DNA of 64,000 bases from the NCBI GenBank assembly GCA_907163375.1, contig CAJQUW010010273.1:186001-250000 (forward strand). The letters run 5' to 3'. Shown here one piece after another: positions 55,368 through 64,000 of the stretch (positions within the stretch are counted from its first letter, which is position 1; each line of letters starts with the position of its first letter). This stretch comes from Prostheceraeus crozeri (Eukaryota > Platyhelminthes > Polycladida > Euryleptidae). Made by a program: the position numbers and the translations under genes. The notes under the pieces were generated by a model, which worked only from the letters and a program-made list of their open reading frames with translations, was not told where the DNA came from and searched no databases.

Positions 55368-55386
55368 GGCTCTCTTAAGGGCCACC
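55368..55386 (+). promoter_or_regulatory. Histone-like 3' stem-loop after cassette ORF 1
   Basis: GGCTCT-CTTA-AGGGCC followed by ACC. It is a 6-bp stem with one G-U pair and a 4-base loop, preceded by 'GAACGAACC'. A CAAGA word follows at 55393. It matches the histone mRNA stem-loop pattern except for the first loop base. Confidence 0.55.
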
Positions 55387-55493
55387 ATGGGGCAAGATTT
55401 GATAGAACCTCCTCGCGGTTTGCCCTGGGCAGTCTTCGGACTGGCGAATACTATCATTAAGTTGAATCTGCTATCAGTCAACTTGAACGTTAT
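55387..55493 (+). repeat. Beta spacer, copy 2
   Basis: Same 107-bp module. The first hairpin is CAGTC-TTCG-GACTG (55430-55443), a UUCG-type tetraloop where copy 1 has TTTA. The second hairpin is identical to copy 1. AACC...GGTT pairing near 55406-55420 is replaced by AGCC...GGTT in copy 1, which still pairs. Confidence 0.8.
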
Positions 55494-55556
55494 GCAGTCG
55501 ATTGCTATCCCTGAAGCATTCTGATTCGCTGTTGAGCAATTCATTGTTGAAAACCC

Positions 55557-55564
55557 TATATAAG
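55557..55564 (+). promoter_or_regulatory. TATA box of cassette ORF 2
   Basis: TATATAAG 41 bases before the ATG at 55605. The sequence around it (CCTATATAAGCCA) resembles that of cassette 1. Confidence 0.65.
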
Positions 55565-55604
55565 CCAGAAGATTGTAGCGCTTCTCATTCAATTTCAAGT
55601 CACG

Positions 55605-55859
55605 ATGGAAGCGACATCTGCCAACAGCATTCCCGTCTTCATCGATGAAGACAACGCCATTCCCGAGTTCGTCATCCTCGACGAGTGGGATGAAGAGGAT
55701 GATAAGAAGGGGAAGATCGAGAAGATCGTTTGGACGGATGGGGTGTGGACTCCAAATACCACTCGCATCCGAAAGGTGCCAGATGCACCAGCACGAGCTA
55801 GGCGGTATAGGGTCTATGACAACCTAACCGTCATACCCATTGACTATTCCAGCCAATAG
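55605..55859 (+). CDS. Cassette ORF 2 (84 aa), acidic, unknown
   Basis: The product begins MEATSANSIPVFIDEDNA and has a strongly acidic centre (FVILDEWDEEDDKKGK), then 'IVWTDGVWTPNTTRIRKVP' and a basic/aromatic end (RYRVYDNLTVIPIDYSSQ). No family is recognised, and no similarity to cassette ORF 1 is evident although flanks are shared. Acidic stretches with bulky hydrophobic residues can act as transcription-activation or protein-mimic surfaces, which is inference. The frame looks whole. Confidence 0.6.
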   Translation: MEATSANSIPVFIDEDNAIPEFVILDEWDEEDDKKGKIEKIVWTDGVWTPNTTRIRKVPDAPARARRYRVYDNLTVIPIDYSSQ

Positions 55860-55893
55860 TCAACTTAAATTCACACCCCGAGAACGAACCATC

Positions 55894-55912
55894 GGCTCTC
55901 TTAAGGGCCACC
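55894..55912 (+). promoter_or_regulatory. Histone-like 3' stem-loop after cassette ORF 2
   Basis: GGCTCT-CTTA-AGGGCC followed by ACC, 34 bases after the stop, identical to the copy at 55368. A CAAGA word follows about 8 bases after ACC. Confidence 0.55.
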
Positions 55913-56018
55913 ATGGGGCAAGACATGATAGAACCTCCTCGCGGTTTGCCCTGGGCAGTCTTCGGACTGGCGAATACTATCATTAAGTTGAATCTGCTAT
56001 CAGTCAACTTGAACGTTG
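55913..56018 (+). repeat. Beta spacer, copy 3
   Basis: Same module with CAGTC-TTCG-GACTG (55956-55969) and the AAGTTGA hairpin. No TATA-plus-ORF unit follows. Instead an alpha module begins near 56035, so the cassette array ends here. Confidence 0.8.
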
Positions 56019-56031
56019 CAAATGAAGTTCG

Positions 56032-56606
56032 GTGTAATACTTCCTTTCGACGGGCGTTCCTGTAAAGGGCGGCGGTGAAACCCGTAGCTATGTATACCGC
56101 AAGGGACATTCGGCAATGGTCAATCTTGTTTAACCTCTCTGCGTCATGTTTGCAAGTGATTGCCTCTGTCTCAACGTAGTATGCATTCGCGTCAGGGCGA
56201 CATTTAGCCAACTGTCGAAGGTTGCCTAAAACTTTCCATTGCATACGTTATGAGAACCATGAGTTCTACCTGTCTCTATCAATGAGACGAATTGATGAAT
56301 GGAATGAAATGGGAGGACACTCACGCGCCACACGCAACATAACACACTTCTCTCTTCCGTAGTCTAACAAGCTCTTTACACATGGATCGCAGTCGATTGC
56401 TATCCCAGAATCATGTAAGCTATCTTAATTTTATTTAACACTATTTCATCTACCATTATCATCCATATGAAATGTTATAAGAATTGCAAGTTAAACTAAG
56501 TGTGCTACTATTTCCAAATGAAAAAGTATACATGCTTAAATCATCCACTGAAGCCCCATTCAAGTAAGTCAGTATGAAAGCAAAGATAATACGAAATAAA
56601 AATTTA
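56032..56606 (+). other. Alpha module copy 3 and spacer
   Basis: 56032-56200 has 'GTAATACTTCC', 'GCGTTCCTGTAAAGGGCGGCGG', 'CCCGTAG' and 'CTCAACGTAG', a diverged alpha copy in which the loop is changed but pairing words persist. Another GATTGCTATCCC occurs at about 56393. No gene is visible. Confidence 0.5.
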
Positions 56607-56822
56607 TTATGGCATGTATTTCAAAAGGTCTTCATCGTCAATATCGTCCCAGAGTCTGGCTTCACATAGATCACAAAAACAGTTCACTTGCTTCAATCGT
56701 TCTTCTACCGCCAGCCTCACTTTGTCGATGTACTCCCACTCCGCCATAGTTCGTGGCTGGGAGTTAGGGGTGTACCATTCCCATAATTGGTGGAGGAATT
56801 TGGTGCTGGCGATCTCCATCAC
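56607..56822 (-). CDS. Small leftward gene (71 aa) of element 3
   Basis: The product MMEIASTKFLHQLWEWYTPN continues with 'WEYIDKVRLAVEERLKQVN' and a C-terminal CFCDLC box before 'RLWDDIDDEDLLKY'. AATAAA follows the stop immediately on the - strand (about 56600-56605), which supports real expression. It may be the last exon of a longer spliced gene. No family is recognised; the CxC-C box could bind zinc with partner residues. Confidence 0.45.
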   Translation of the reverse strand: MMEIASTKFLHQLWEWYTPNSQPRTMAEWEYIDKVRLAVEERLKQVNCFCDLCEARLWDDIDDEDLLKYMP

Positions 56823-56839
56823 TATTCGTGAGTGTCGTT

Positions 56840-57540
56840 AGAAAGTGTATCATGCTTTGTAAAAGTTTTACTGCAACACAGGTTGATGTATAGTTAGAAA
56901 GTTTGATCATCAACGTTTTATTTGTAAGTCTAGTCAGAAAGTGTATCATGGTTTGCAAAGTTAGTGTAGTCAAATAATTTTACTGTGACACCCGTTTGAG
57001 AAAGTAAAGTCTGATCATCGAAGTTGTATTCGTGAGTGTCGTTAGAAAGTGTATCATGGTTTGTAAAAGTTTTACTGCAACACAGGTTGATGCATAGTTA
57101 GAAAAGTTTGATCATGACGTTTTATGAAACACACATGTCATGAAATGTAAGCGTTAGTGTAGTCAAATAATTTACCGCGATGCACGTTTGTGAAAATAAA
57201 GTTTGATCATTGACGTTATATGACTGACCGAACTCATCACAGCACTAGAAAGTTTTAGAAGGTTTTACTGCACAGTGTAGATTGTCTTGTAACTTACTTT
57301 CACAGTGTTAGAAAGTTTTATTGGAGACAGTTGCCAAATGTTTCCCTATTAGAAATTCAAACTTCATGACTGTTAGATTAGCTTCATCAGGTTTAGTAAA
57401 AGCAGTTTTCTACTGCAGTAAGACTGCGAGTTTAGAATGTTATATGAAAACAGTGTTCATCACAGCGCTAGAAAGTTTTACTGCGCTGTGTAGATTGTTT
57501 CACACAAGGTCTTATAGTCAGCGTTGAATGTTTTATAAAA
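56840..57540 (+). repeat. Tandem non-coding repeats of element 3
   Basis: Words such as 'GTTAGAAAGTGTATCATGG', 'TGCAACACAGGTTGATG' and 'GAAAGTTTGATCAT' recur about every 90-170 bases. The block is the inverted counterpart of 38450-38670. From 57541 to 57857 I see nothing nameable. Confidence 0.6.
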
Positions 57541-57857
57541 CCAGATGTTGTCACACACGTTGAGTGTATGAGAGCTAGTTCCATGACATTGAATCGCATG
57601 GATTGTAAAGTTCATAATCCAAGGCTAGGCTCCTCTACGGTTGGATTTAGGGTTTTATATTACATGCGTTAACCGTTCGTGTAGAATATGTGAAGCACAT
57701 GTTCGCTTAAATGCAAATGTTGAAATAAGTTTGTAAGAAGTCTTTGACAGGTTGTTGTGAAACGTAGCGAACGTTGAAGAAATGTTTCTGCAGTCGCACT
57801 CGTTAGCGTGCCAGCTTTACTAAATGTATTCTATTCTCCAATGAGGATTGTTGTCTA

Positions 57858-58145
57858 ATGAGAATCAAGCCTTCCACAGTGAGAATCATTCCATCGTTGA
57901 ATCATACAAGTGACGGACGCACATTCTCTCTTTGGGATATCATTTTCAAAGTGAATGGGCTATATTATGGTCAGCACAAGGATAACAAAATAGCCTCTCT
58001 CTCGATATACACTGAATCCATCCTATATATTCCAAAGCCACCCAACGTAGATGACATTATTGACTTCCTTAACGGGGGTGGTACGAAGCGCAAGTCGGAC
58101 AATAATGCTACCTCCAAACGCAAGTCAAGGAAAGAGAATTGCTAA
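57858..58145 (+). CDS. OB-like unknown protein of element 3
   Basis: The 95-residue product has the family signature in the form 'GRTFSLWDIIFKVNGLYYG', followed by strand-like 'IASLSIYTESILYIPKPPNV' and a basic tail (GTKRKSDNNATSKRKSRKEN) like that of copy 1 in element 2 (KPKRRRTSKK). It is shorter at the N-terminus than the element 2 copies, so an upstream exon may be missing or unrecognised. Its end overlaps the zinc gene, as in element 2. Confidence 0.5.
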   Translation: MRIKPSTVRIIPSLNHTSDGRTFSLWDIIFKVNGLYYGQHKDNKIASLSIYTESILYIPKPPNVDDIIDFLNGGGTKRKSDNNATSKRKSRKENC

Positions 58146-58305
58146 TCCTTTCCTAACTCTACCCTATGACAATTCGCTTATGTGCTTTGAGTGTCGTGGA
58201 CGTGGTCTTATTAGATACATTTTACTTCTTCGTTGCCATCATATCATTTGTGTATTTTGTCGTGAAAAGCATCGATGTAATTCTTCATTTTGTGATATGT
58301 TATAG
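58105..58305 (+). CDS. RING/zinc-ribbon-like protein of element 3
   Basis: MLPPNASQGKRIANPF leads into CFECRGRGLIRYILLLRCHH and CVFCREKHRC. The spacing of Cys and His residues is the same as at 26860-27060. Its position between OB-like and exonuclease-like genes and its overlap with the former are conserved, so this is one transcription unit inherited by both elements. The end may be altered by splicing. Confidence 0.5.
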   Translation: MLPPNASQGKRIANPFLTLPYDNSLMCFECRGRGLIRYILLLRCHHIICVFCREKHRCNSSFCDML

Positions 58306-58341
58306 ATCGTTTCCTTAGATGTGTAATTTCCGTTTTAGGCT

Positions 58342-58887
58342 TCTATCATCATTTTTATGGATTGTGAGGGTGAACCTGCACAGGAGCTCAGTGATATTGC
58401 TATGAACAATTGGACATAACAGATTGTTAGTGTCTATCATCAACATGCAAACTGTGATCCCAATGTTGATCAATGGGCGAGAAAACACATTCATGGACTT
58501 AATCTGAAATATTTGCAAGACTATGGCTTTTCTTGTGAGACTGCTCTTCTTATTGACTTTAAACGATGGTTAGCTGCTTTCAATGTTATACGCATCTTTT
58601 GTAATAATCCTGGTAAGGAGAGGAAAGTATTTCCCAATCTAGTCATTGATGATATTTTGCTCCAGCCTTGGGATAGTAGAGTGAATCAACACTATCATGA
58701 AGTCACGAAACGTTTTAAGGATTTGTGTGTTCCTATTTTGTCTGTTCGTTGTAGTAGCTACGTTCATAACCAATGCTTCTTTCCTCCTTACCTCAACACT
58801 GCCAAAGTCCTGTATGGTTATCATTGCTCGCTATATGACAGTTACCAGCTGTATCTATTTTATCTGTTTCAAACCATTGATTTGTAA
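58342..58887 (+). pseudogene. DEDDh exonuclease-like gene of element 3, fossil
   Basis: An acceptor-like TCCGTTTTAG precedes 'IIIFMDCEGEPAQELSDIAM' (ExoI D-x-E). Then come 'ARKHIHGLNLKYL' (the H-G loop seen in DnaQ folds), 'LIDFKRWLAAFNVIRIFCNN' (ExoII region), and 'YHCSLYDSYQLYLFY' (ExoIII H-x4-D). It runs parallel to 27072-27625 along its whole length. AATAAA lies near 58911. It is broken, with about one break. Confidence 0.6.
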
Positions 58888-59039
58888 TGCATGCTTGTTA
58901 CAGTTATTCAATAAATGTTATTATGCGAAGAGTTGTTGTTATCATGCAACGGATGGGTTAGATGAAGGGTGATCATATCTTTTTCAAATGACTGTGGAAC
59001 ATTGATTTCCATGATGAAGATTTAAACAGTTAGATTCGA

Positions 59040-62000
59040 TGACGAATAAGATTTACTAGTTTGCAAGTTAGACTAAGCGTTCTATTATTTGTAAATGAAA
59101 GATATAGTCTCAACAGTGTGTACGTTAGAAATAAAGTTTTATCTGTTTGTAAAATGAGATTGTAGGATTCACTAGTTTGCAAGTTAGACTAAGCGTTCTA
59201 CTATTTGTAAATGAAAGATATAGTTTCAACAGTTTACAGATTACAAAATAAAGTTTCAATAGTGTTTATGTTAAAAATAAAGTTTAAGCTGTTTGTGTGT
59301 TAGAAATAGAATAAAGTTTCAACAGTTTGTCGATTAAAAATAAAGTTTCAACAGTGTATACGTTAGAAATAAAGTTTTATCTGTTTGTAAATGAGATTGT
59401 AGGATTTACCAGTTTACAAGTTAAGAATAAAGTTTTATCTGCATGTATGTCAGAAATGAAAGTTTCACCAGTTTAAAAGTTAAGAATAAAGTTTCAATAG
59501 TGTGTATGTTAAGAATAAAGTTCTATCTGTTTATATGTTAGAAATAAAATGAAGGTTCATCAGTTTACAAGTTAATAATAAAGTTTTAATAGTGTGTATG
59601 TTAGAAATAAAACAAAGTTTCACCAGTTTACAAGTTAAAAATAAAGTTTCAGATTAAAATAAAGTTTCAATAGTGTGTATGATGGAAATAAAGTTTAAGC
59701 GCTTCGTGCGTTAGAAATAAAGTTTCACCAGCTTAAAAGTTAAGAATAAAGTTTCAATAGTGTGTATGTTAAGAATAAAGTTCTATCTGTTTATATGTTA
59801 GAAATAAAATGAAGTTTCGCCAGTTTACAAGTTAAGAATAAATTTTATCTGCTTGTATGTTAGAAATAAAAATCAAGGTTCACCAGTTTACAAGTTAAGA
59901 ATAAATTTTATCTGCTTGTATTTCAGAAATGAAATAAAGTTTCACCAGTTTAAAAGTTAAGAATAAAGTTTCAATAGTGTGTATGTTAAGAATAAAGTTC
60001 TATCTGTTTATATGTTAGAAATAAAATGAAGTTTCGCCAGTTTATAAGTTAAGAATAAATTTTATCTGCTTGTATGTTAGAAATGAAATAAAGTTTCACC
60101 AGTTTACAAGTTAAAAAATAAAGTTTCAATATTGTGTACGTTAGAAATAAAGTTTCAATAGTGTGTATGTTAAGAATAAAGTTTTATCTGTTTGTATGTT
60201 AGAAATAAAACAAAGTTTCAACCGTTAACAAGTTAAAAATAAAGTTTCAATAGTTAACACGTTAAAAATAAAGTTTCAATAGTGTGTATGTTAAGAATAA
60301 AGTTCTATCTGTTTGTATGTTAGAAATATAAATGAATGTTCACCAGTTTACAAGTTAAGAATAAAGTTTTATTAGCTTGCATGTCAGAAATGAAATAAAG
60401 TTTCACCAGTTTAAAAGTTAAGAATAAAGTTTCAGTAGTGTGTATGTTAAGAATAAAGTTCTATCTGTTTATATGTTAGAAATAAAATGAAGTTTCGCCA
60501 GTTTACAAGTTAAGAATAAATTTTATCTGCTTGTATGTTAGAAATAAAAATCAAGGTTCACCAGTTTACAAGTTAAGAATAAAGTTTTATCTGCTTGTAT
60601 TTCAGAAATGAAATAAAGTTTCACCAGTTTAAAAGTTAAGAATAAAGTTTCAATAGTGTGTATGTTAGAAATAAAGTTTCAATAGTGTGCATATTAAGAA
60701 TAAAGTTTTATCTGTTTGCATGTTAGAAATAAAACAAAGTTTCAACCGCTAACAAGTTAAAAATAAAGTTTCAATAGTGTATATGATGGAAATAAAGTTT
60801 AAGCGCTTTGTGCGTTAGAAATAAAGTTTCAGCCGTTTACAAGTTAAAAATAAAGTTTCAATAGTGTGTATGTTAAGAATAAAGTTCTATCTGTTTATAT
60901 GTTTGAAATAAAATGAAGGTTCACCAGTTTACAAGTTAAGAATAAATTTTATCTGCTTGTATGTTAGAAATGAAATAAAGTTTCACCAGTTTACAAGTTA
61001 AAAAATAAAGTTTCAATAGTGTGTACGTTAGAAATAAAGTTTCAATAGTGTGTATGTTAAGACTAAAGTTTTATTTGTTTGTATGTTAGAATTAAAAAAA
61101 AGTTTCAACCGTTTACAAGTCAAAGATAAAGTTTCAATAGTTAACACGTTAAAAATAAAGTTTCAATAGTGTGTATGTCAAGAATAAAGTTCTATCTGTT
61201 TGTATGTTAGAAATAAAATGAAGGTTCATCAGTTTACAAGTTAATAATAAAGTTTTATCTGTTTGTATGTTAGAAATAAAACAAAGTTTCAACCGTTAAC
61301 AAGATAAAAATAAAGTTTCAATAGTTTGCAAGTTAAAACTAATGTTTCAATAGTGTGTATGTTAAGAATAAAGTTCTATCTGTTTGTATGTTAGAAATAA
61401 AAATGAAGGTTCACCAGTTTACAAGTTAACAATAAAGTTTTATCTGCTTGCATGTCAGAAATGAAATAAAGTTTCACCAGTTTAAAAGTTAAGAATAAAG
61501 TTTCAATAGTGTGTATGTTAAGAATAAAGTTCTATCTGTTTATATGTTAGAAATAAAATGAAGTTTCGCCAGTTTACAAGTTAAGAATAAATTTTATCTG
61601 CTTGTATGTTAGAAATAAAAATCAAGGTTCACCAGTTTACAAGTTAAGAATAAAGTTTTATCTGCTTGTATGTCAGAAATGAAATAAAGTTTCACCAGTT
61701 TAAAAGTTAAGAATAAAGTTTTAATAGTGTTTATGTTAAGAATAAAGTTCTATCTGTTTATATGTTAGAAATAAAATGAAGTTTCGCCAGTTTATAAGTT
61801 AAGAATAAATTTTATCTGCTTGTATGTTAGAAATGAAATAAAGTTTCACCAGTTTACAAGTTGAAAAATAAAGTTTCAATAGTGTGTACGTTAGCAATAA
61901 AGTTTCAATAGTGTGCATGTTAAGAATAAAGTTTTATCTGTTTGTATGTTAGAAATAAAACAAAGTTTCAAGCGTTAACAAGTTAAAAATAAAGTTTCAA

Positions 62001-64000
62001 TAGTGTGTACGTTAGAAATAAAGTTTCAATAGTGTGTATGTTAAGACTAAAGTTTTATTGGTGTGTATCTTAGAATTAAAAGAAAGTTTCAACCGTTTAC
62101 AAGTCAAAGATAAAGTTTCAATAGTTAACACGTTAAAAATAAAGTTTCAATAGTGTGCATGTTAAGAATAAAGTTCTATCTGTTTGTATGTTAGAAATAA
62201 CATGAAGGTTCATCAGTTTACAAGTTAATAATAAAGTTTTATCTGTTTGTATGTTAGAAATAAAACAAAGTTTCAACCGTTAACACGTTAAAAATAGAGT
62301 TTCAATAGTTTGCAAGTTAAAACTAATGTTTCAATAGTGTGTATGTTAAGAATAAAGTTCTATCTGTTTATATGTTAGAAATAAAATGAAGTTTCGCCAG
62401 TTTACAAGTTAAGAATAAATTTTATCTGCTTCTATGTTAGAAATGAAATAAAGTTTCACCAGTTTACAAGTTGAAAAATAAAGTTTCAATAGTGTGTACG
62501 TTAGAAATAAAGTTTCAATAGTGTGCATGTTAAGAATAAAGTTTTATCTGTTTGTGTGTTAGAAATAAAACAAAGTTTCAACCGTTAACAAGTTAAAAAT
62601 AAAGTTTCACCAGTTTAAAAGTTAAGAATAAAGTTTCAACAGTGTGTATGTTAAGAATAAAGTTCTATCTGTTTATATGTTAGAAATAAAATGAAGTTTC
62701 GCCAGTTTACAAGTTAAGAATAAATTTTATCTGCTTCTATGTTAGAAATGAAATAAAGTTTCACCAGTTTACAAGTTGAAAAATAAAGTTTCAATAGTGT
62801 GTACGTTAGAAATAAAGTTTCAATAGTGTGTATGTTAAGAATAAAGTTTTATCTGTTTGTATGTTAGAAATAAAACAAAGTTTCAACCGTTAACAAGTTA
62901 AAAATAAAGTTTCAATAGTGTATATGATGGAAATAAAGTTTAAGCGCTTTGTGCGTTAGAAATAAAGTTTCAGCCGTTTACAAGTTAAAAATAAAGTTTC
63001 AATAGTGTGTATGTTAAGAATAAAGTTCTATCTGTTCATATGTTAGAAATAAAATGAAGTTTCGCCAGTTTACAAGTTAAGAATAAATTTTATCTGCTTG
63101 TATGTTAGAAATAAAAATCAAGGTTCACCAGTTTACAAGTTAAGAATAAATTTTATCTGCTTGTATTTCAGAAATGAAATAAAGTTTCACCAGTTTAAAA
63201 GTTAAGAATAAAGTTTCAATAGTGTGTATGTTAAGAATAAAGTTCTATCTGTTTATATGTTAGAAATAAAATGAAGTTTCGGCAGTTTATAAGTTAAGAA
63301 TAAATTTTATCTGCTTGTATGTTAGAAATGAAATAAAGTTTCACCAGTTTACAAGTTAAAAAATAAAGTTTCAATATTGTGTACGTTAGAAATAAAGTTT
63401 CAATAGTGTGTATGTTAAGAATAAAGTTTTATCTGTTTGTATGTTAGAAATAAAACAAAGTTTCAACCGTTAACAAGTTAAAAATAAAGTTTCAATAGTT
63501 AACACGTTAAAAATAAAGTTTCAATAGTGTGTATGTTAAGAATAAAGTTCTATCTGTTTGTATGTTAGAAATATAAATGAATGTTCACCAGTTTACAAGT
63601 TAAGAATAAAGTTTTATTAACTTGCATGTCAGAAATGAAATAAAGTTTCACCAGTTTAAAAGTTAAGAATAAAGTTTCAGTAGTGTGTATGTTAAGAATA
63701 AAGTTCTATCTGTTTATATGTTAGAAATAAAATGAAGTTTCGCCAGTTTACAAGTTAAGAATAAATTTTATCTGCTTGTATGTTAGAAATAAAAATCAAG
63801 GTTCACCAGTTTACAAGTTAAGAATAAAGTTTTATCTGCTTGTATTTCAGAAATGAAATAAAGTTTCACCAGTTTAAAAGTTAAGAATAAAGTTTCAATA
63901 GTGTGTATGTTAGAAATAAAGTTTCAATAGTGTGCATATTAAGAATAAAGTTTTATCTGTTTGCATGTTAGAAATAAAACAAAGTTTCAACCGCTAACAA
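59040..64000 (+). repeat. Polyadenylation-signal minisatellite of element 3 (continues past window)
   Basis: About 5 kb of 28-35-bp units alternating 'GTTAGAAATAAAGTTT', 'CACCAGTTTACAAGTTAAG' and 'CAATAGTGTGTATG'. AATAAA occurs roughly once per unit on the + strand, downstream of the exonuclease-like gene. Higher-order copies exist: 60120-60756 recurs at 63364-64000 with an offset of 3244 bases. ORFs are absent. Confidence 0.9.

Larger units (their letters stand above)
51895..64000. mobile_element. Element 3: relative of element 2 inserted in the Penelope copy (fossil, right end outside)
   Basis: It starts AGTAGTAAG. Left repeats (51895-53440) are followed by a promoter shared with element 2, alpha modules, a gene-cassette array (54911-56018), a small leftward gene, then OB-like, zinc and exonuclease-like genes in the same order as in element 2, and a minisatellite running off the window. 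PolB and capsid genes are not seen in the visible 12 kb. It is broken, with about two breaks in the visible part. It is younger than the Penelope insertion. Confidence 0.75.

Noticed and set aside
1-64000. CRISPR arrays, tRNA and rRNA genes
   Set aside because: The repeats seen have no regular unique spacers of CRISPR type and the sequence is eukaryotic. No tRNA or rRNA consensus was spotted by eye.

Overview
The window looks like a transposon-rich stretch of an animal nuclear genome, most likely a marine deuterostome such as an echinoderm. The pointers are low gene density, AT-rich introns and spacers, many 'taggccta' and 'accggta' words (common in sea urchin DNA, from memory), GT-AG introns, Penelope and CR1-type elements, and Polinton relatives. 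No single-copy host gene could be recognised with confidence. Almost every supported feature belongs to a mobile element.

Layout. (1) 1-10260: right-hand part of a Polinton/adintovirus-type element (element 1). Capsid genes run rightward: an open-ended ORF, two penton-like paralogues, a basic core-like protein, the major capsid protein and an adenain-type protease. A convergent leftward block holds protein-primed DNA polymerase B, a TBP-like protein and an IAP-type RING protein. (2) 10423-18235: a complete MULE-type DNA transposon with an 8-bp target duplication, long ends built of 162-bp repeats, and a three-exon PHD-OTU-transposase gene. (3) 18244-23990: spacer with a LINE scrap and a mariner-like HTH fragment. 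(4) 23997-45952: element 2, bounded on both sides by inverted ends and a 6-bp target duplication. It has Polinton-type PolB but no recognisable capsid, ATPase, protease or integrase gene. Instead it carries a TBP-like gene, a DEDDh exonuclease-like gene, zinc-binding proteins and two families of unknown paralogues. A CR1-group LINE with an unbroken ORF lies inside it. (5) 46540-48726: decayed LINE copies. (6) 48727-51894: two opposed pieces of a Penelope-like element with a hammerhead-like motif. (7) 51895 to beyond 64000: element 3, a relative of element 2 inserted into the Penelope copy. It contains a gene-cassette array with structured spacers and then a polyadenylation-signal minisatellite of at least 5 kb.

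How the parts fit. The polymerase, TBP-like and RING genes of element 1 form an early-type block (replication, transcription, host interference) facing a late-type capsid block. Elements 2 and 3 share one lineage: OB-like protein, overlapping zinc protein and exonuclease in the same order, the same minisatellite in opposite orientation, and shared promoter and hairpin modules. Their most unusual trait is the set of short genes in 54911-56018. Each is preceded by a conserved 107-bp hairpin-rich spacer and a TATA box, and each is followed by a stem-loop resembling the 3' end signal of histone mRNAs, while the ORFs themselves are unrelated. All virus-like elements are treated here as fossils.
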